This document shows positions 6,459 through 12,834 of a DNA stretch of 32,907 bases, one piece after another (the stretch's first letter is position 1; every line of letters starts with the position of its first letter). The stretch comes from a virus. The DNA lies in the IMG/VR virus record IMGVR_UViG_3300015366_000185, positions 1-32,907 of that record; one strand, 5' to 3'. The notes under the pieces were generated by a model that did no database searches, was not told the origin of the DNA, and worked only from the letters and a program-made list of their open reading frames with translations. A program made the position numbers and the translations under genes.

Positions 6459-7181
6459 TCAATAATGTTTCGCTCCCCCCCCTAGAACGCCACCCTTAGC
6501 CTTTAGGGTTGCAAATTTTCCTTCGGCAAATTGTCCAAAACTTGATTCGCCAAATGCTCTAGCGCTATTCGAAGTTTTTCGGGCAATGTCTTCTCTCTTT
6601 TGTTCGCTCTCCGCAATATACCCTGCGCGGCCTTCGCTGATAGCGAGTATTTGTTCAGGTGTTCGCCAGTCGTTTCCAAGATGTCCGACAATAAAGACTC
6701 TTCTGCGCCGTTGGGGAACTCCGAAGTGTTGAGCATCAAGCACTCTCCATGCGATGCTATACCCGAGGTCATCCAACGCTCCGATGACGGTTGCCATATC
6801 TTTTCCGTTGTTGCTTGAGAGTAAGCCAGGGACATTTTCGAGGATGAAGTTTTGCGCTTTGGTTTCGTCAAGGAGTCTGACGATTTCCCAAAAGAGGCCA
6901 CTTCTTGCACCTTCAAGTCCAGCTCGCTTCCCTGCAACTGACAAATCTTGGCAAGGAAATCCGCCAACAATGATTCCTGTGCTTGGTTCAAATCCTGCAT
7001 CAATCAAATCCTTCCCTGTAACTTCACAAACATCATTGAAAAGTTTTGTGTTTGGAAATTTATGTTTCAAAACGCCACGCGCATTTGCATCGATCTCAAC
7101 GGCTGCAACAACTTTCACGCCATTGTTTTCCAATGCAATATCAAAGCCACCAACACCAGCAAAGAGGCTGACCGCGTTCAT
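6459..7181 (-). CDS. Cytosine-5 DNA methyltransferase, N-terminal catalytic part
   Basis: The 240-residue protein carries motif I FAGVGGFD (7-14), the catalytic Cys77 in GGFPCQDLS (motif IV), ENVPGL (115-120, motif VI) and QRRRR (157-161, motif VIII). It would transfer a methyl group from SAM to C5 of cytosine in a short target. The reading frame ends within the target-recognition region, a few codons after a G8 tract (6475-6482). Motifs IX-X lie in the next gene in a different frame. It overlaps the FmdB-like gene by ATGA. Phage orphan methyltransferases often protect against host restriction. Activity as encoded depends on whether the two halves assemble. Confidence 0.8.
   Translation of the reverse strand: MNAVSLFAGVGGFDIALENNGVKVVAAVEIDANARGVLKHKFPNTKLFNDVCEVTGKDLIDAGFEPSTGIIVGGFPCQDLSVAGKRAGLEGARSGLFWEIVRLLDETKAQNFILENVPGLLSSNNGKDMATVIGALDDLGYSIAWRVLDAQHFGVPQRRRRVFIVGHLGNDWRTPEQILAISEGRAGYIAESEQKREDIARKTSNSARAFGESSFGQFAEGKFATLKAKGGVLGGGAKHY
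6475..6482 (-). repeat. G8 tract at the end of the methyltransferase N-terminal part
   Basis: Eight G on the coding strand follow GTT CTA. With eight, the frame ends five codons later. With seven, a plausible reading continues 35 codons (through TVADLTKGQTSNQAVNSGLL) to a stop at 6368, overlapping the downstream ATG (6381) by 14 nt. With nine, it reads GGGSETL and stops soon after. The tract therefore decides where the first half ends. Confidence 0.8.
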
Positions 7182-7366
7182 CGCTTCCCCTTGTCTGTGG
7201 CATAAAATCCCGATCCCTTGAAATGAATGGGAGTCGCTGAGAATACTCTCTCCATATCAACCAAGCAATCTCCGCACATTGGCGCGATTACCTGATCGCT
7301 CATCTTGCGATGCTGAGAAATTTTCTCGGAGCAATTAGGACATTTGAACTCATAGATCGGACTCAT
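7178..7366 (-). CDS. FmdB-type zinc-ribbon protein
   Basis: This 62-residue protein is typical of the FmdB/CxxC_CxxC_SSSS family. MSPIYEFKCPNCSE provides the first CxxC, CGDC the second about 20 residues later, and an FSATPIHFKGSGFY tail is characteristic. The family binds zinc; its function is mostly unknown, and regulation has been suggested. It overlaps both neighbours by ATGA, so it is coupled to the Cas4-like nuclease upstream and the methyltransferase downstream. Confidence 0.85.
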   Translation of the reverse strand: MSPIYEFKCPNCSEKISQHRKMSDQVIAPMCGDCLVDMERVFSATPIHFKGSGFYATDKGKR

Positions 7367-8127
7367 GCTGCATCCAATTCACCTGGGCAACCGATTGAAA
7401 GGTTGGTTGAGTTTGGAAAATAAAATGGGCAATAGATACACATTCGCGAAGTTGTCGCTGGAATCAAGCCCCAATTACTTGGAACCTTTTCGGGATCTAA
7501 TTGCCAAAGCAAGGTTTGAGTTTGCTCAAGGCGAGCGATGGATTCAAGAGCTAGTTTGCGATTGTAAGGTTCAACGATTGTGTGCATTCCATCCAAGCGA
7601 CCACCAAGCGGATAAAACGCCAGCGCCACTTGGCTGACTTTGTAACCGGCATTTTCAAGGCCAAGTCCATACAGATTTATTTGAACTCTTTGCTGATGTG
7701 TCATTCCATCCTTGCGCCGAGATTTCATGGCAGTAGCGCCCACGCATTTGTGGTCGATAACCATTTCCTTTTGAATATCAAAAAGATCGACAGTGCCACC
7801 AAGTTCATCATTGACCTTGACTGGAAATTCGACTAGATAAAGCGGATCAATATCTTCAGCGCCAGCCGAAGGATTGACTGACTCGAAGGCTTCAGCCAAC
7901 CAAGCATGGATGGCAGTTCCAGAGATTGACGGCCAAGGATCGGTGTTTTGATTTGTCTTTGGCCAGTCGAGTAATTTGTAAGAGGTTTTTCTCACGCAAG
8001 CCTCGCCAACTTCGCTAAGGCCAAGCGCTCGCTGTTTTGAGCGAGGCGCATTGGCAGAGCGATTGTTGATGACATTGCGGATTTTGTCAGCAAGAGCTGA
8101 GGCATCATCCCCTGGCGCTGTGAACAT
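7363..8127 (-). CDS. Cas4/RecB-like PD-(D/E)XK exonuclease with Fe-S cluster
   Basis: The 254-residue nuclease has H74 in GTAIHAWL, D114 in GGTVDLFD, the D125-H-K127 motif in VIDHKC and Q149 in RVQINLYG, the standard RecB/Cas4 active-site series. C44 together with C230, C233 and C247 would bind the iron-sulfur cluster of Cas4/AddB-type enzymes. In phages such exonucleases resect DNA ends for recombination or degrade DNA. No CRISPR array or other cas gene is present, so a recombination role is favoured. The ATG at 8127 overlaps the preceding stop (TAATG-type), and its end overlaps the FmdB-like gene. Confidence 0.85.
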   Translation of the reverse strand: MFTAPGDDASALADKIRNVINNRSANAPRSKQRALGLSEVGEACVRKTSYKLLDWPKTNQNTDPWPSISGTAIHAWLAEAFESVNPSAGAEDIDPLYLVEFPVKVNDELGGTVDLFDIQKEMVIDHKCVGATAMKSRRKDGMTHQQRVQINLYGLGLENAGYKVSQVALAFYPLGGRLDGMHTIVEPYNRKLALESIARLEQTQTLLWQLDPEKVPSNWGLIPATTSRMCIYCPFYFPNSTNLSIGCPGELDAA

Positions 8128-8438
8128 TAGTCCTCGACAATCATAAATCGGCGAGAGATTGTGGTTGTTTCAAGTTTGGAAACGAGATCAGCCGGAAGCA
8201 GTTCGCGAATCTTCTTGGTATCGATTCGGTTAGATTCAACAGTTGTCCAGCGAACCGCTTCGCGACCATTGATCAGACCGACTTCGGCTTCGCCAAGTGC
8301 AGCTTCAACTTGCTGGCGAGCGATGTCGGCCTTCTCCTCCCATTCTTTGATCTTTGCTTTTGCCTCAATGTAAGCAGTAAGGAAAGCCCCTGCTGCTGGA
8401 TCGAGATCAACCATTTGCAGATTGATTTGTGTTGACAT
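8127..8438 (-). CDS. Exonuclease partner protein (C-terminal domain usually fused to YqaJ-type nucleases)
   Basis: The 103-residue protein has a helical, charged first half (YIEAKAKIKEWEEKADIARQ). The C-terminal segment runs from GLINGREAVRWTTVESNRID to SRRFMIVED. That pattern (ING..V.W......R.D ... SRRF) is familiar as the tail of phage YqaJ-type nucleases and their companion proteins. Here it is a separate gene directly before the Cas4-like nuclease and overlaps it by one base, which suggests a complex. The ATG at 8438 has AGGGGAG seven bases upstream. A longer reading into the previous gene is rejected. Confidence 0.65.
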   Translation of the reverse strand: MSTQINLQMVDLDPAAGAFLTAYIEAKAKIKEWEEKADIARQQVEAALGEAEVGLINGREAVRWTTVESNRIDTKKIRELLPADLVSKLETTTISRRFMIVED

Positions 8439-8467
8439 GGTATTTCTCCCCTGGTTGTTGTTTTTGT

Positions 8468-8902
8468 TTAGTAGTAGTTGTTTTGCTTTTGAAATTGGCG
8501 AGCCGAGCAAACCGAATTGCTTCCGCCATAGTGCCTAGAAATATATGAAAGGGTTGCCACTACTTGAGCCAATGGATCCGCGCTGTGGCGAAGCCCAAGG
8601 TTGGAATAAGTAGATGCAAGCAATTGACCAACGCCTCTTGCCGATGAATGAGGATTCTTGGCCTTCGGATTCATGTGGCTTTCCACCATAAGAATCTGAC
8701 GAAAACATGAGGCTGAGGCTGGAGTCATTAGCTCATCGATGACAAGGTTGATTTTCTCCTTATCAGTCAAAAGGATGGAATCTTGAACCCTGATGATTCT
8801 CTCGGTTGGTGTTCTCCAAACAAGGCCATTGGAGATCAAGGCCATGAGAAGGATTGCAACTGAAAGAATTGCGATGATGATTTGATTTAGTTTTTGACTC
8901 AT
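8468..8902 (-). CDS. Membrane-anchored lytic transglycosylase (SLT-like)
   Basis: The 144-residue protein starts with a membrane helix or uncleaved signal (residues 8-28, IIIAILSVAILLMALISNGL). The extracytoplasmic domain has the lysozyme-like signature: E74 in LMVESHMNPKAKN is the likely catalytic acid, ARGVGQLL (88-95) matches the G-x-GLMQ motif, and SYISRHYGG (119-127) the late conserved tyrosine block. C66 and C132 may form a disulfide. It would cleave peptidoglycan glycan strands. It is in the early region between WhiB and the exonuclease genes, not beside the endolysin, so it may act on the wall during infection rather than in lysis. Its start overlaps the WhiB stop by one base. Confidence 0.75.
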   Translation of the reverse strand: MSQKLNQIIIAILSVAILLMALISNGLVWRTPTERIIRVQDSILLTDKEKINLVIDELMTPASASCFRQILMVESHMNPKAKNPHSSARGVGQLLASTYSNLGLRHSADPLAQVVATLSYISRHYGGSNSVCSARQFQKQNNYY

Positions 8903-9291
8903 TAGGCGAGTCCTTTCCGCTTTGCCCGATAAATTGATCGCTCCACAGATTTTGGTTGAATCTTGAGGATTGATGCGATCTCTTCAATGGATAAGCCTTG
9001 GGATTGTAGGTATAGAACTTCATCTAACTGGCTCGAAGTTCGTTTTGGTTTATTGTTAGAGAGTTTGGCTTTCCTTTCTTCGGCTGACAATCCAGCCCAA
9101 AAGCCATCGGTGATTTCATTCTTTATTGAGTAGTCAAGGCATTGCGCCTGATGTTCACAACTGCCACACAATTCGAGCAAGCGTGGCAATCGCTCTTGCA
9201 ATTCTACCTGACTGACTGGGAAAAAGAAATCTCCCATTCCGGCGCATTTTGCTTGCGGAAAGTTAGGAAAATTGACGGCTGCAAAGATCAC
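8902..9291 (-). CDS. WhiB-family Fe-S regulator with added C-terminal HTH
   Basis: The 129-residue protein has the four WhiB cysteines (C16, then C42-x2-C45-x5-C51) that bind a 4Fe-4S cluster, and the signature GFWAGLSAEER (63-73). WhiB proteins are known from actinobacteria and their phages and work with the primary sigma factor. After a basic linker (KPKR), residues 85-127 form an extra helix-turn-helix like sigma region 4 or LuxR-type (GLSIEEIASILKIQPKSVER). The GTG at 9291 forms a GTGA overlap with the resolvase-like stop and has GGGG upstream. A longer ATG reading (9357) would run over that gene. It is the best candidate for the phage transcriptional switch. Confidence 0.88.
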   Translation of the reverse strand: MIFAAVNFPNFPQAKCAGMGDFFFPVSQVELQERLPRLLELCGSCEHQAQCLDYSIKNEITDGFWAGLSAEERKAKLSNNKPKRTSSQLDEVLYLQSQGLSIEEIASILKIQPKSVERSIYRAKRKGLA

Positions 9292-9635
9292 TTCGCATCC
9301 CCATATCCTGCTTCTCTTAGCAAATCGACAATAAACTTGACTGGCATTACTGCCCAAAAATTTTCGGCTTTCCCAACACCATTTGGCTTGACCACGAGAA
9401 TTCCAAAATCAGCTTTGGCATTGATGCGCTCGATCTCAGTTTCCCTCACCCATTCGGCAAACTTATAGGCTTTATGATTCTTTACTTCCCAAGCAAGGCA
9501 AGGAGTTCCAGTGACATCACCTTGATCAAACTGCCCAGTCAACGCTCGCCTTTCGGCTAGTGGAAACCCATTTGCCACTAGATATTTGACGAGCGCTGAC
9601 TCAGCCAGCGTTCCCTTTGCCTTCGCTTTGCTCAT
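9288..9635 (-). CDS. Holliday-junction-resolvase-like PD-(D/E)XK nuclease
   Basis: The 115-residue protein has the compact resolvase fold pattern: basic N-terminus KAKGTLAES with the conserved Glu, then FDQGDVTG (Asp), then WEVKNHK (E-x-K). FGILVVKPNG and AVMPVKFIVDLL complete the fold. Actinophages often carry such a gene in the early region, where it would resolve branched recombination or replication intermediates before packaging. The ATG at 9635 overlaps the previous stop as ATGA, and it ends in GTGA with WhiB. A general endonuclease is the alternative. Confidence 0.78.
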   Translation of the reverse strand: MSKAKAKGTLAESALVKYLVANGFPLAERRALTGQFDQGDVTGTPCLAWEVKNHKAYKFAEWVRETEIERINAKADFGILVVKPNGVGKAENFWAVMPVKFIVDLLREAGYGDAK

Positions 9636-9862
9636 CGCTTAGCGGAGTCCCTGGCAGGGGAACTGTTCAAGTGACGGCTTGAACGGCTTTCATAGTGAAA
9701 GATAATCTCGCGAAGGTTTTCAATCTCGCGATAGTTGTTTTGAATTTCTCTGCGAAGAGATTTGTTTGATTCTTTCCAAGCGCCTCGCTCGGTGTGAATT
9801 CCAAGATAAACGCAAAGCGCGCCCATCGTCATCAAAAGAATTGCCTGAATGTTCCAAGCCAT
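9632..9862 (-). CDS. Small membrane protein with coiled-coil tail
   Basis: The 76-residue protein has an N-terminal membrane helix (about 5-22, IQAILLMTMGALCVYLGI) and then a charged heptad-like helix (SLRREIQNNYREIENLREIIF). The architecture resembles an inner-membrane spanin or a small anchor. However, the gene is far from the endolysin and no outer partner is expected in an actinobacterium. It follows the previous stop directly (TAAATG) and overlaps the resolvase-like gene. I do not recognise the family. Confidence 0.6.
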   Translation of the reverse strand: MAWNIQAILLMTMGALCVYLGIHTERGAWKESNKSLRREIQNNYREIENLREIIFHYESRSSRHLNSSPARDSAKR

Positions 9863-10006
9863 TTATTTGCCCCCTAGTGCTTTGCGAAAATTGTGCCAAT
9901 CTTCGATTGATTGAAATTCTTCTTGAGTAATTGAGTGACGATCTAGCCAAAGAATCAATGGCATGAAAACAAGTGTTAGTCCGATGACGATTAGAATGGT
10001 CAGCAT
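9863..10006 (-). CDS. 47-residue single-pass membrane protein
   Basis: A short frame begins ATG at 10006, directly after the TAA of the preceding gene, and ends TAA directly before the ATG at 9862. The protein starts with a clear membrane helix (LTILIVIGLTLVFMPLILWL, residues 2-21) followed by a soluble charged tail (DRHSITQEEFQSIEDWHNF). The gapless fit between two genes supports it as real. Function is unknown; it may pair with the next membrane protein. Confidence 0.6.
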   Translation of the reverse strand: MLTILIVIGLTLVFMPLILWLDRHSITQEEFQSIEDWHNFRKALGGK

Positions 10007-10300
10007 TTATGCACCAACTTTGATGTTGTCAAAAAATGTAGCAAAACCATTTCCACCATCAGAAATCCAATTTAGAACTGCCAAAAATGCTTCATCAGAA
10101 TTCACCCATAAATCAAGTTCAGCAATTTCCCAATTGCGATTGTTTGCTTCAACTAAAACTGCTTCATCAAGATTCAACATTGATTTTGCATTCATAATCA
10201 TTTTTCGACCTGTGTAAAAGTTTGAATTTTTCTTTTCTTCAAATGCAGCGCAAAGAAGTGATGTCATTAGGTCTTGGTAAATAAGTGTTGCTGTTTGCAT
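10007..10300 (-). CDS. First early gene, hypothetical protein
   Basis: The 97-residue protein is acidic and probably alpha/beta, with no cysteine motif or membrane helix (SMLNLDEAVLVEANNRNWEI; FLAVLNWISDGGNGFATFFD). I do not recognise it. The ATG at 10300 has AAAGG about eight bases upstream, and a longer reading would include the promoter. It is the first gene after the terminator and early promoter. First early genes are often host-takeover proteins, but nothing in the sequence shows that here. Confidence 0.65.
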   Translation of the reverse strand: MQTATLIYQDLMTSLLCAAFEEKKNSNFYTGRKMIMNAKSMLNLDEAVLVEANNRNWEIAELDLWVNSDEAFLAVLNWISDGGNGFATFFDNIKVGA

Positions 10301-10343
10301 TTTGTTGCCTTTCGGTTGGCGAAGGATCCTTGTTCCTTCTCTT

Positions 10344-10371
10344 GAGATAAGCCTAAACCATAAACTGTCAA
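10344..10371 (-). promoter_or_regulatory. Early leftward promoter
   Basis: The minus strand has a perfect TTGACA (10366-10371), a 16-nt spacer and TATCTC (10344-10349) as a weaker -10. Transcription would start near 10337, at a small hairpin with GAAGGA/TCCTTC arms (10321-10339). A short inverted repeat GCAA-N4-TTGC (10378-10389) just upstream could be an operator. It lies in one of the two largest noncoding gaps, directly after the late terminator. Confidence 0.5.
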
Positions 10372-10412
10372 ATTCACGCAATTATTTGCAATCGGCGTGT
10401 CGCGCCTCACAG

Positions 10413-10421
10413 TTGTCCACA
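10413..10421 (+). promoter_or_regulatory. DnaA-box-like sequence TTGTCCACA
   Basis: TTGTCCACA is the DnaA box form preferred in actinobacteria such as Streptomyces and mycobacteria. It is a single copy between the late terminator and the early promoter. One 9-mer can occur by chance in 33 kb, so only its position makes it notable. Confidence 0.3.
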
Positions 10422-10429
10422 GGCAAGCG

Positions 10430-10476
10430 AAAAAGACCCCCACCGCCAACCGTAGTCGGGCAGTGAGGGTCTTTTT
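10430..10476 (-). terminator. Rho-independent terminator ending the late operon
   Basis: The outer stem is a perfect 10 bp (AAAAAGACCC/GGGTCTTTTT, 10430-10439 with 10467-10476). The inner stem on the minus strand is CACTGCC/GGCGGTG with one G-T pair (10441-10447 with 10459-10465). The minus strand exits through CTTTTTC. The inner stem pairs better on the minus strand, so leftward termination after the epimerase gene is the main role, although the T-runs on both sides would also stop rightward transcription. Confidence 0.9.
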
Positions 10477-10509
10477 CTATCAGGCTGGCGAGCCAGGCGA
10501 GGTCGGCTT

Positions 10510-11373
10510 CTAGCCAGCGAGAGCGCGAGCGACTCCCTCTTCGAGAGAGATTTTTGGAGTGTAGAAGGTTTTCATCAATGTCGGATCGCCGACTCGATAG
10601 GCAACGCCAGTTGGCTCAGCCGGCAGATGCTCGATGTCAGGCATATAGCCAACAGCATCCGCCACAATCGAGGCCAATTGATTGAAGCTAGTTGGCCGAC
10701 CCATGCAAAGGTTGGCAACTTCGATGTCGGCATTGCAACCGGCAAGCGCCCCATCGACAACATCTTCAATGTGAATGAAATCGCGAACTTGATTGCCATC
10801 GCCCCAAATTTGAAATGGATTGGCTCGATCTTTGCCACGCTTGATGAAACTTGGGAATGGATAATCAAGAGCTTGATCCTCGCCATATCCGGAGAATGGT
10901 CGATAAACATGAACAGTCAATCCAGCCTTGCGAGCATGAACCGCCAGCATTTCGCCAGTGAGCTTTGCCCATCCATAAGTCATGTCCGGAGTTTGGATCA
11001 TATCTAAATCAATAAGTGATTCAGGCATTCTCATCGGCGTTGAGCCATCTTGAATCCATGTTGGATAAGCAGCCGAGGATGAGAAGTAAGTGATGCAACC
11101 TGGTTCGGTTCGCATTGCCCAAGAAAACATCTCGGCATCAATTGAAAGATCAACCGCCAAAGATAATGGCGAGCCTTCGATCAACTTACGGCCACCGACA
11201 ACAGCAGCCAAATGAATAACTTTGTCGAAGTAACGATTATCAACACGAAAGAAATCTCTTGCATCTATTCCATTGACAATATCAACGCCAGTTACCTTGT
11301 GGCCTTGCTCTTCGAACTTTCGACGAAAATGTCGGCCAACGAAACCAGCATCGCCAGTGATCAAAATGTTCAC
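10510..11373 (-). CDS. NAD-dependent nucleotide-sugar epimerase/dehydratase (extended SDR)
   Basis: The 287-residue protein starts with a Rossmann nucleotide-binding motif (ITGDAGFVGRHF, GxxGxxG). HLAAVVGG and FSSSAAYP supply the conserved Ser region, and the catalytic pair is in YGWAK (YxxxK). Later RPFSGYGEDQ, WGDGNQVRDFIHIEDV and the C-terminal substrate-binding part match sugar epimerases. It would convert a nucleotide sugar, probably GDP- or UDP-linked. I chose GTG at 11373 (GTGA overlap with the methyltransferase, GGGGG upstream); TTG 11385 and GTG 11379 are also in frame. It is the last gene before the terminator and forms a sugar cassette with the two genes before it. Confidence 0.85.
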   Translation of the reverse strand: MNILITGDAGFVGRHFRRKFEEQGHKVTGVDIVNGIDARDFFRVDNRYFDKVIHLAAVVGGRKLIEGSPLSLAVDLSIDAEMFSWAMRTEPGCITYFSSSAAYPTWIQDGSTPMRMPESLIDLDMIQTPDMTYGWAKLTGEMLAVHARKAGLTVHVYRPFSGYGEDQALDYPFPSFIKRGKDRANPFQIWGDGNQVRDFIHIEDVVDGALAGCNADIEVANLCMGRPTSFNQLASIVADAVGYMPDIEHLPAEPTGVAYRVGDPTLMKTFYTPKISLEEGVARALAG

Positions 11374-11918
11374 ACGCACCCCCAAAATTGATAATCATAA
11401 ACAAGGCCAGGATCTTCAAACTTGAGCAGATTGAAAATGACTGGCTTGAAGCCAACGCCTTGCAACAGCTCTCGAACTCCATCGGCATCCCATCCCCAAT
11501 AGTGCTGAGGATTGCCATCATTGTTTTCGCCATTTGGCGTGGTCACAATTATGGCTTTGGTTTTGGCTCTAATCTTCTTGAGAGTTGTTTCCGGATTATC
11601 TAAATGTTCAATGGTTTCCGAGCAAATGAAAAGATCGACATTCGGAATCTGATCGATGGTGTCATCGATAGCGCCAACCAAATCATAGGCAGGGGCAAAA
11701 TCTCCAACATATTTTTCGCGAGCATTGATCGCGTTGATGATGGCGCCATCGCCAGCCGATAAGTCGGCCACCGAATTGACTTCGCCAAACCACGAAGCAA
11801 AGGCAATCGTCATCTGAACCCGAAGGCGATGATCTTGCCATTTTGCGTGTTGATGTGGCTCGGAATAGACATTAGCCAATTGCTGTGGTGAATAGGCATC
11901 TCGAAGTCGCATTCTCAT
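11370..11918 (-). CDS. Class I SAM-dependent methyltransferase
   Basis: The 182-residue protein has a degenerate SAM motif I (VADLSAGDGAIINAI). An acidic strand end (VDLFICSETIEHLDNPE) is typical of UbiE/Methyltransf_11-type enzymes, and IIVTTPNGE is the next conserved strand. Homologous small methyltransferases act on sugars or small molecules; DNA methyltransferase motifs such as DPPY are absent. It lies between a glycosyltransferase (ATGA overlap) and an epimerase (GTGA overlap), so methylation of a sugar is the best inference. A second in-frame ATG (third codon) is also possible as start. Confidence 0.78.
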   Translation of the reverse strand: MRMRLRDAYSPQQLANVYSEPHQHAKWQDHRLRVQMTIAFASWFGEVNSVADLSAGDGAIINAINAREKYVGDFAPAYDLVGAIDDTIDQIPNVDLFICSETIEHLDNPETTLKKIRAKTKAIIVTTPNGENNDGNPQHYWGWDADGVRELLQGVGFKPVIFNLLKFEDPGLVYDYQFWGCV

Positions 11919-12580
11919 AGAAGCGCCTTGAGTAGATTTTGATAATCATCGCCGGTGATATATTCATGGAAAGCCTTGGCATCAGCTGAATAAACCTCTT
12001 CAGCATTGACGGCCTTGTAACCTTCATCCCATTCGGCTTTGCCAGCAATCGGATGCAAATGTTCAAGAATGACATGGCCAAGATATGAGAACGCTCCGAG
12101 ATCCTTGCCAAGTTGCATCCAAAAATTGTCCAAATATAAATGGATCAACCCTGGTGGAACCATGCCCTTTAGCTCTCGAACAATGTTTTTAGTCATGGCA
12201 ACGGCAGTCGGCAGATTTTCTCCTTGAAGCAAGTCATTGCCATAAACCAAGCCAGTGCCTAAGAGATCCAATTCTCTGATGAAGAATTCATCCCACTTGT
12301 CTGTGCGAGGTCTGTGGTCATCGCCAAGGAATGCAAAATGACGATATTGATCGAGAAGGTGCATCGCTGCTTTGTTGAGTGGCTTAGCCATTCCCTTGCC
12401 TTCGCGTGGAAATATCAGAGCCTTCGCGCCAAGTTCGGTGTAATGATCAACTTCAATGTCATCGTCATCTAGCACGATCCAAAGATCGCTGACGGTGTTG
12501 GTTTCTTGCAAGGAAAAAAGCAAATCTTCAATGTTCGATGGTCGGCCTCTAGTGGGAACGATTATCGCCAAATCTTTCAT
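11915..12580 (-). CDS. Glycosyltransferase family 2-like protein
   Basis: The 221-residue protein opens IIVPTRGRPSNIEDLLFSL, the N-terminal GT-A strand and nucleotide-binding loop. VLDDDDIEVDHY and FLGDDHRPR supply the acidic metal/nucleotide-binding motifs. A C-terminal HPIAGKAEWDEGY segment probably binds the acceptor. It would transfer a sugar from a nucleotide donor. It is coupled on both sides by ATGA overlaps and heads the sugar cassette with the methyltransferase and epimerase. The acceptor may be a virion protein or the host surface; the sequence does not decide. Confidence 0.8.
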   Translation of the reverse strand: MKDLAIIVPTRGRPSNIEDLLFSLQETNTVSDLWIVLDDDDIEVDHYTELGAKALIFPREGKGMAKPLNKAAMHLLDQYRHFAFLGDDHRPRTDKWDEFFIRELDLLGTGLVYGNDLLQGENLPTAVAMTKNIVRELKGMVPPGLIHLYLDNFWMQLGKDLGAFSYLGHVILEHLHPIAGKAEWDEGYKAVNAEEVYSADAKAFHEYITGDDYQNLLKALL

Positions 12581-12834
12581 CGCCGAACCTCATTTGCAAT
12601 CGCAAAATAAGCAGCGCCATCGATGAATGAATCATCGTCATATTTGTGAGCTAATCGAGCCAGTTTCAAACCAGCCATGCAAAGTGCAACTTGAGTGGCA
12701 TCAACTTCAACGCCAAGCACAACTGACCAAATCTTTGCAATTCGATCATGGTTTGGAAATGGGGCATCGTAAGATTTATTTCGATCCCCCATTGTCAACT
12801 CAATTGCTTTCTTGAGTGTTTCTTCCCTGTTCAT
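12577..12834 (-). CDS. DUF6378-like phage protein
   Basis: The 85-residue helical protein contains MGDRNKSYDAP, KIWSVVLG, CMAGLKLARLAHKYDDDSFIDGAAYFAIA. This pattern is common in small phage proteins annotated with DUF6378. The function is unknown. The ATG at 12834 has AGGGGAAAAG just upstream and overlaps the previous nuclease gene by 35 nt; it ends in ATGA with the glycosyltransferase. The D-D-D-S-F-I-D-G-A-A-Y block is the best family marker. Confidence 0.75.
   Translation of the reverse strand: MNREETLKKAIELTMGDRNKSYDAPFPNHDRIAKIWSVVLGVEVDATQVALCMAGLKLARLAHKYDDDSFIDGAAYFAIANEVRR

Noticed and set aside
7363-8127. CRISPR-Cas locus suggested by the Cas4-like nuclease
   Set aside because: No repeat-spacer array and no other cas gene is present. 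Cas4-like nucleases are common in phages on their own.
8902-9357. ATG start at 9357 for the WhiB protein
   Set aside because: It overlaps the resolvase-like gene by 70 nt; GTG 9291 forms a GTGA overlap like the neighbouring gene junctions and leaves a normal WhiB N-terminus.
9632-10006. Spanin pair made by the two small membrane proteins
   Set aside because: They are far from the lysis genes, no lipoprotein signal is present, and an actinobacterial host would normally not need an outer-membrane spanin.
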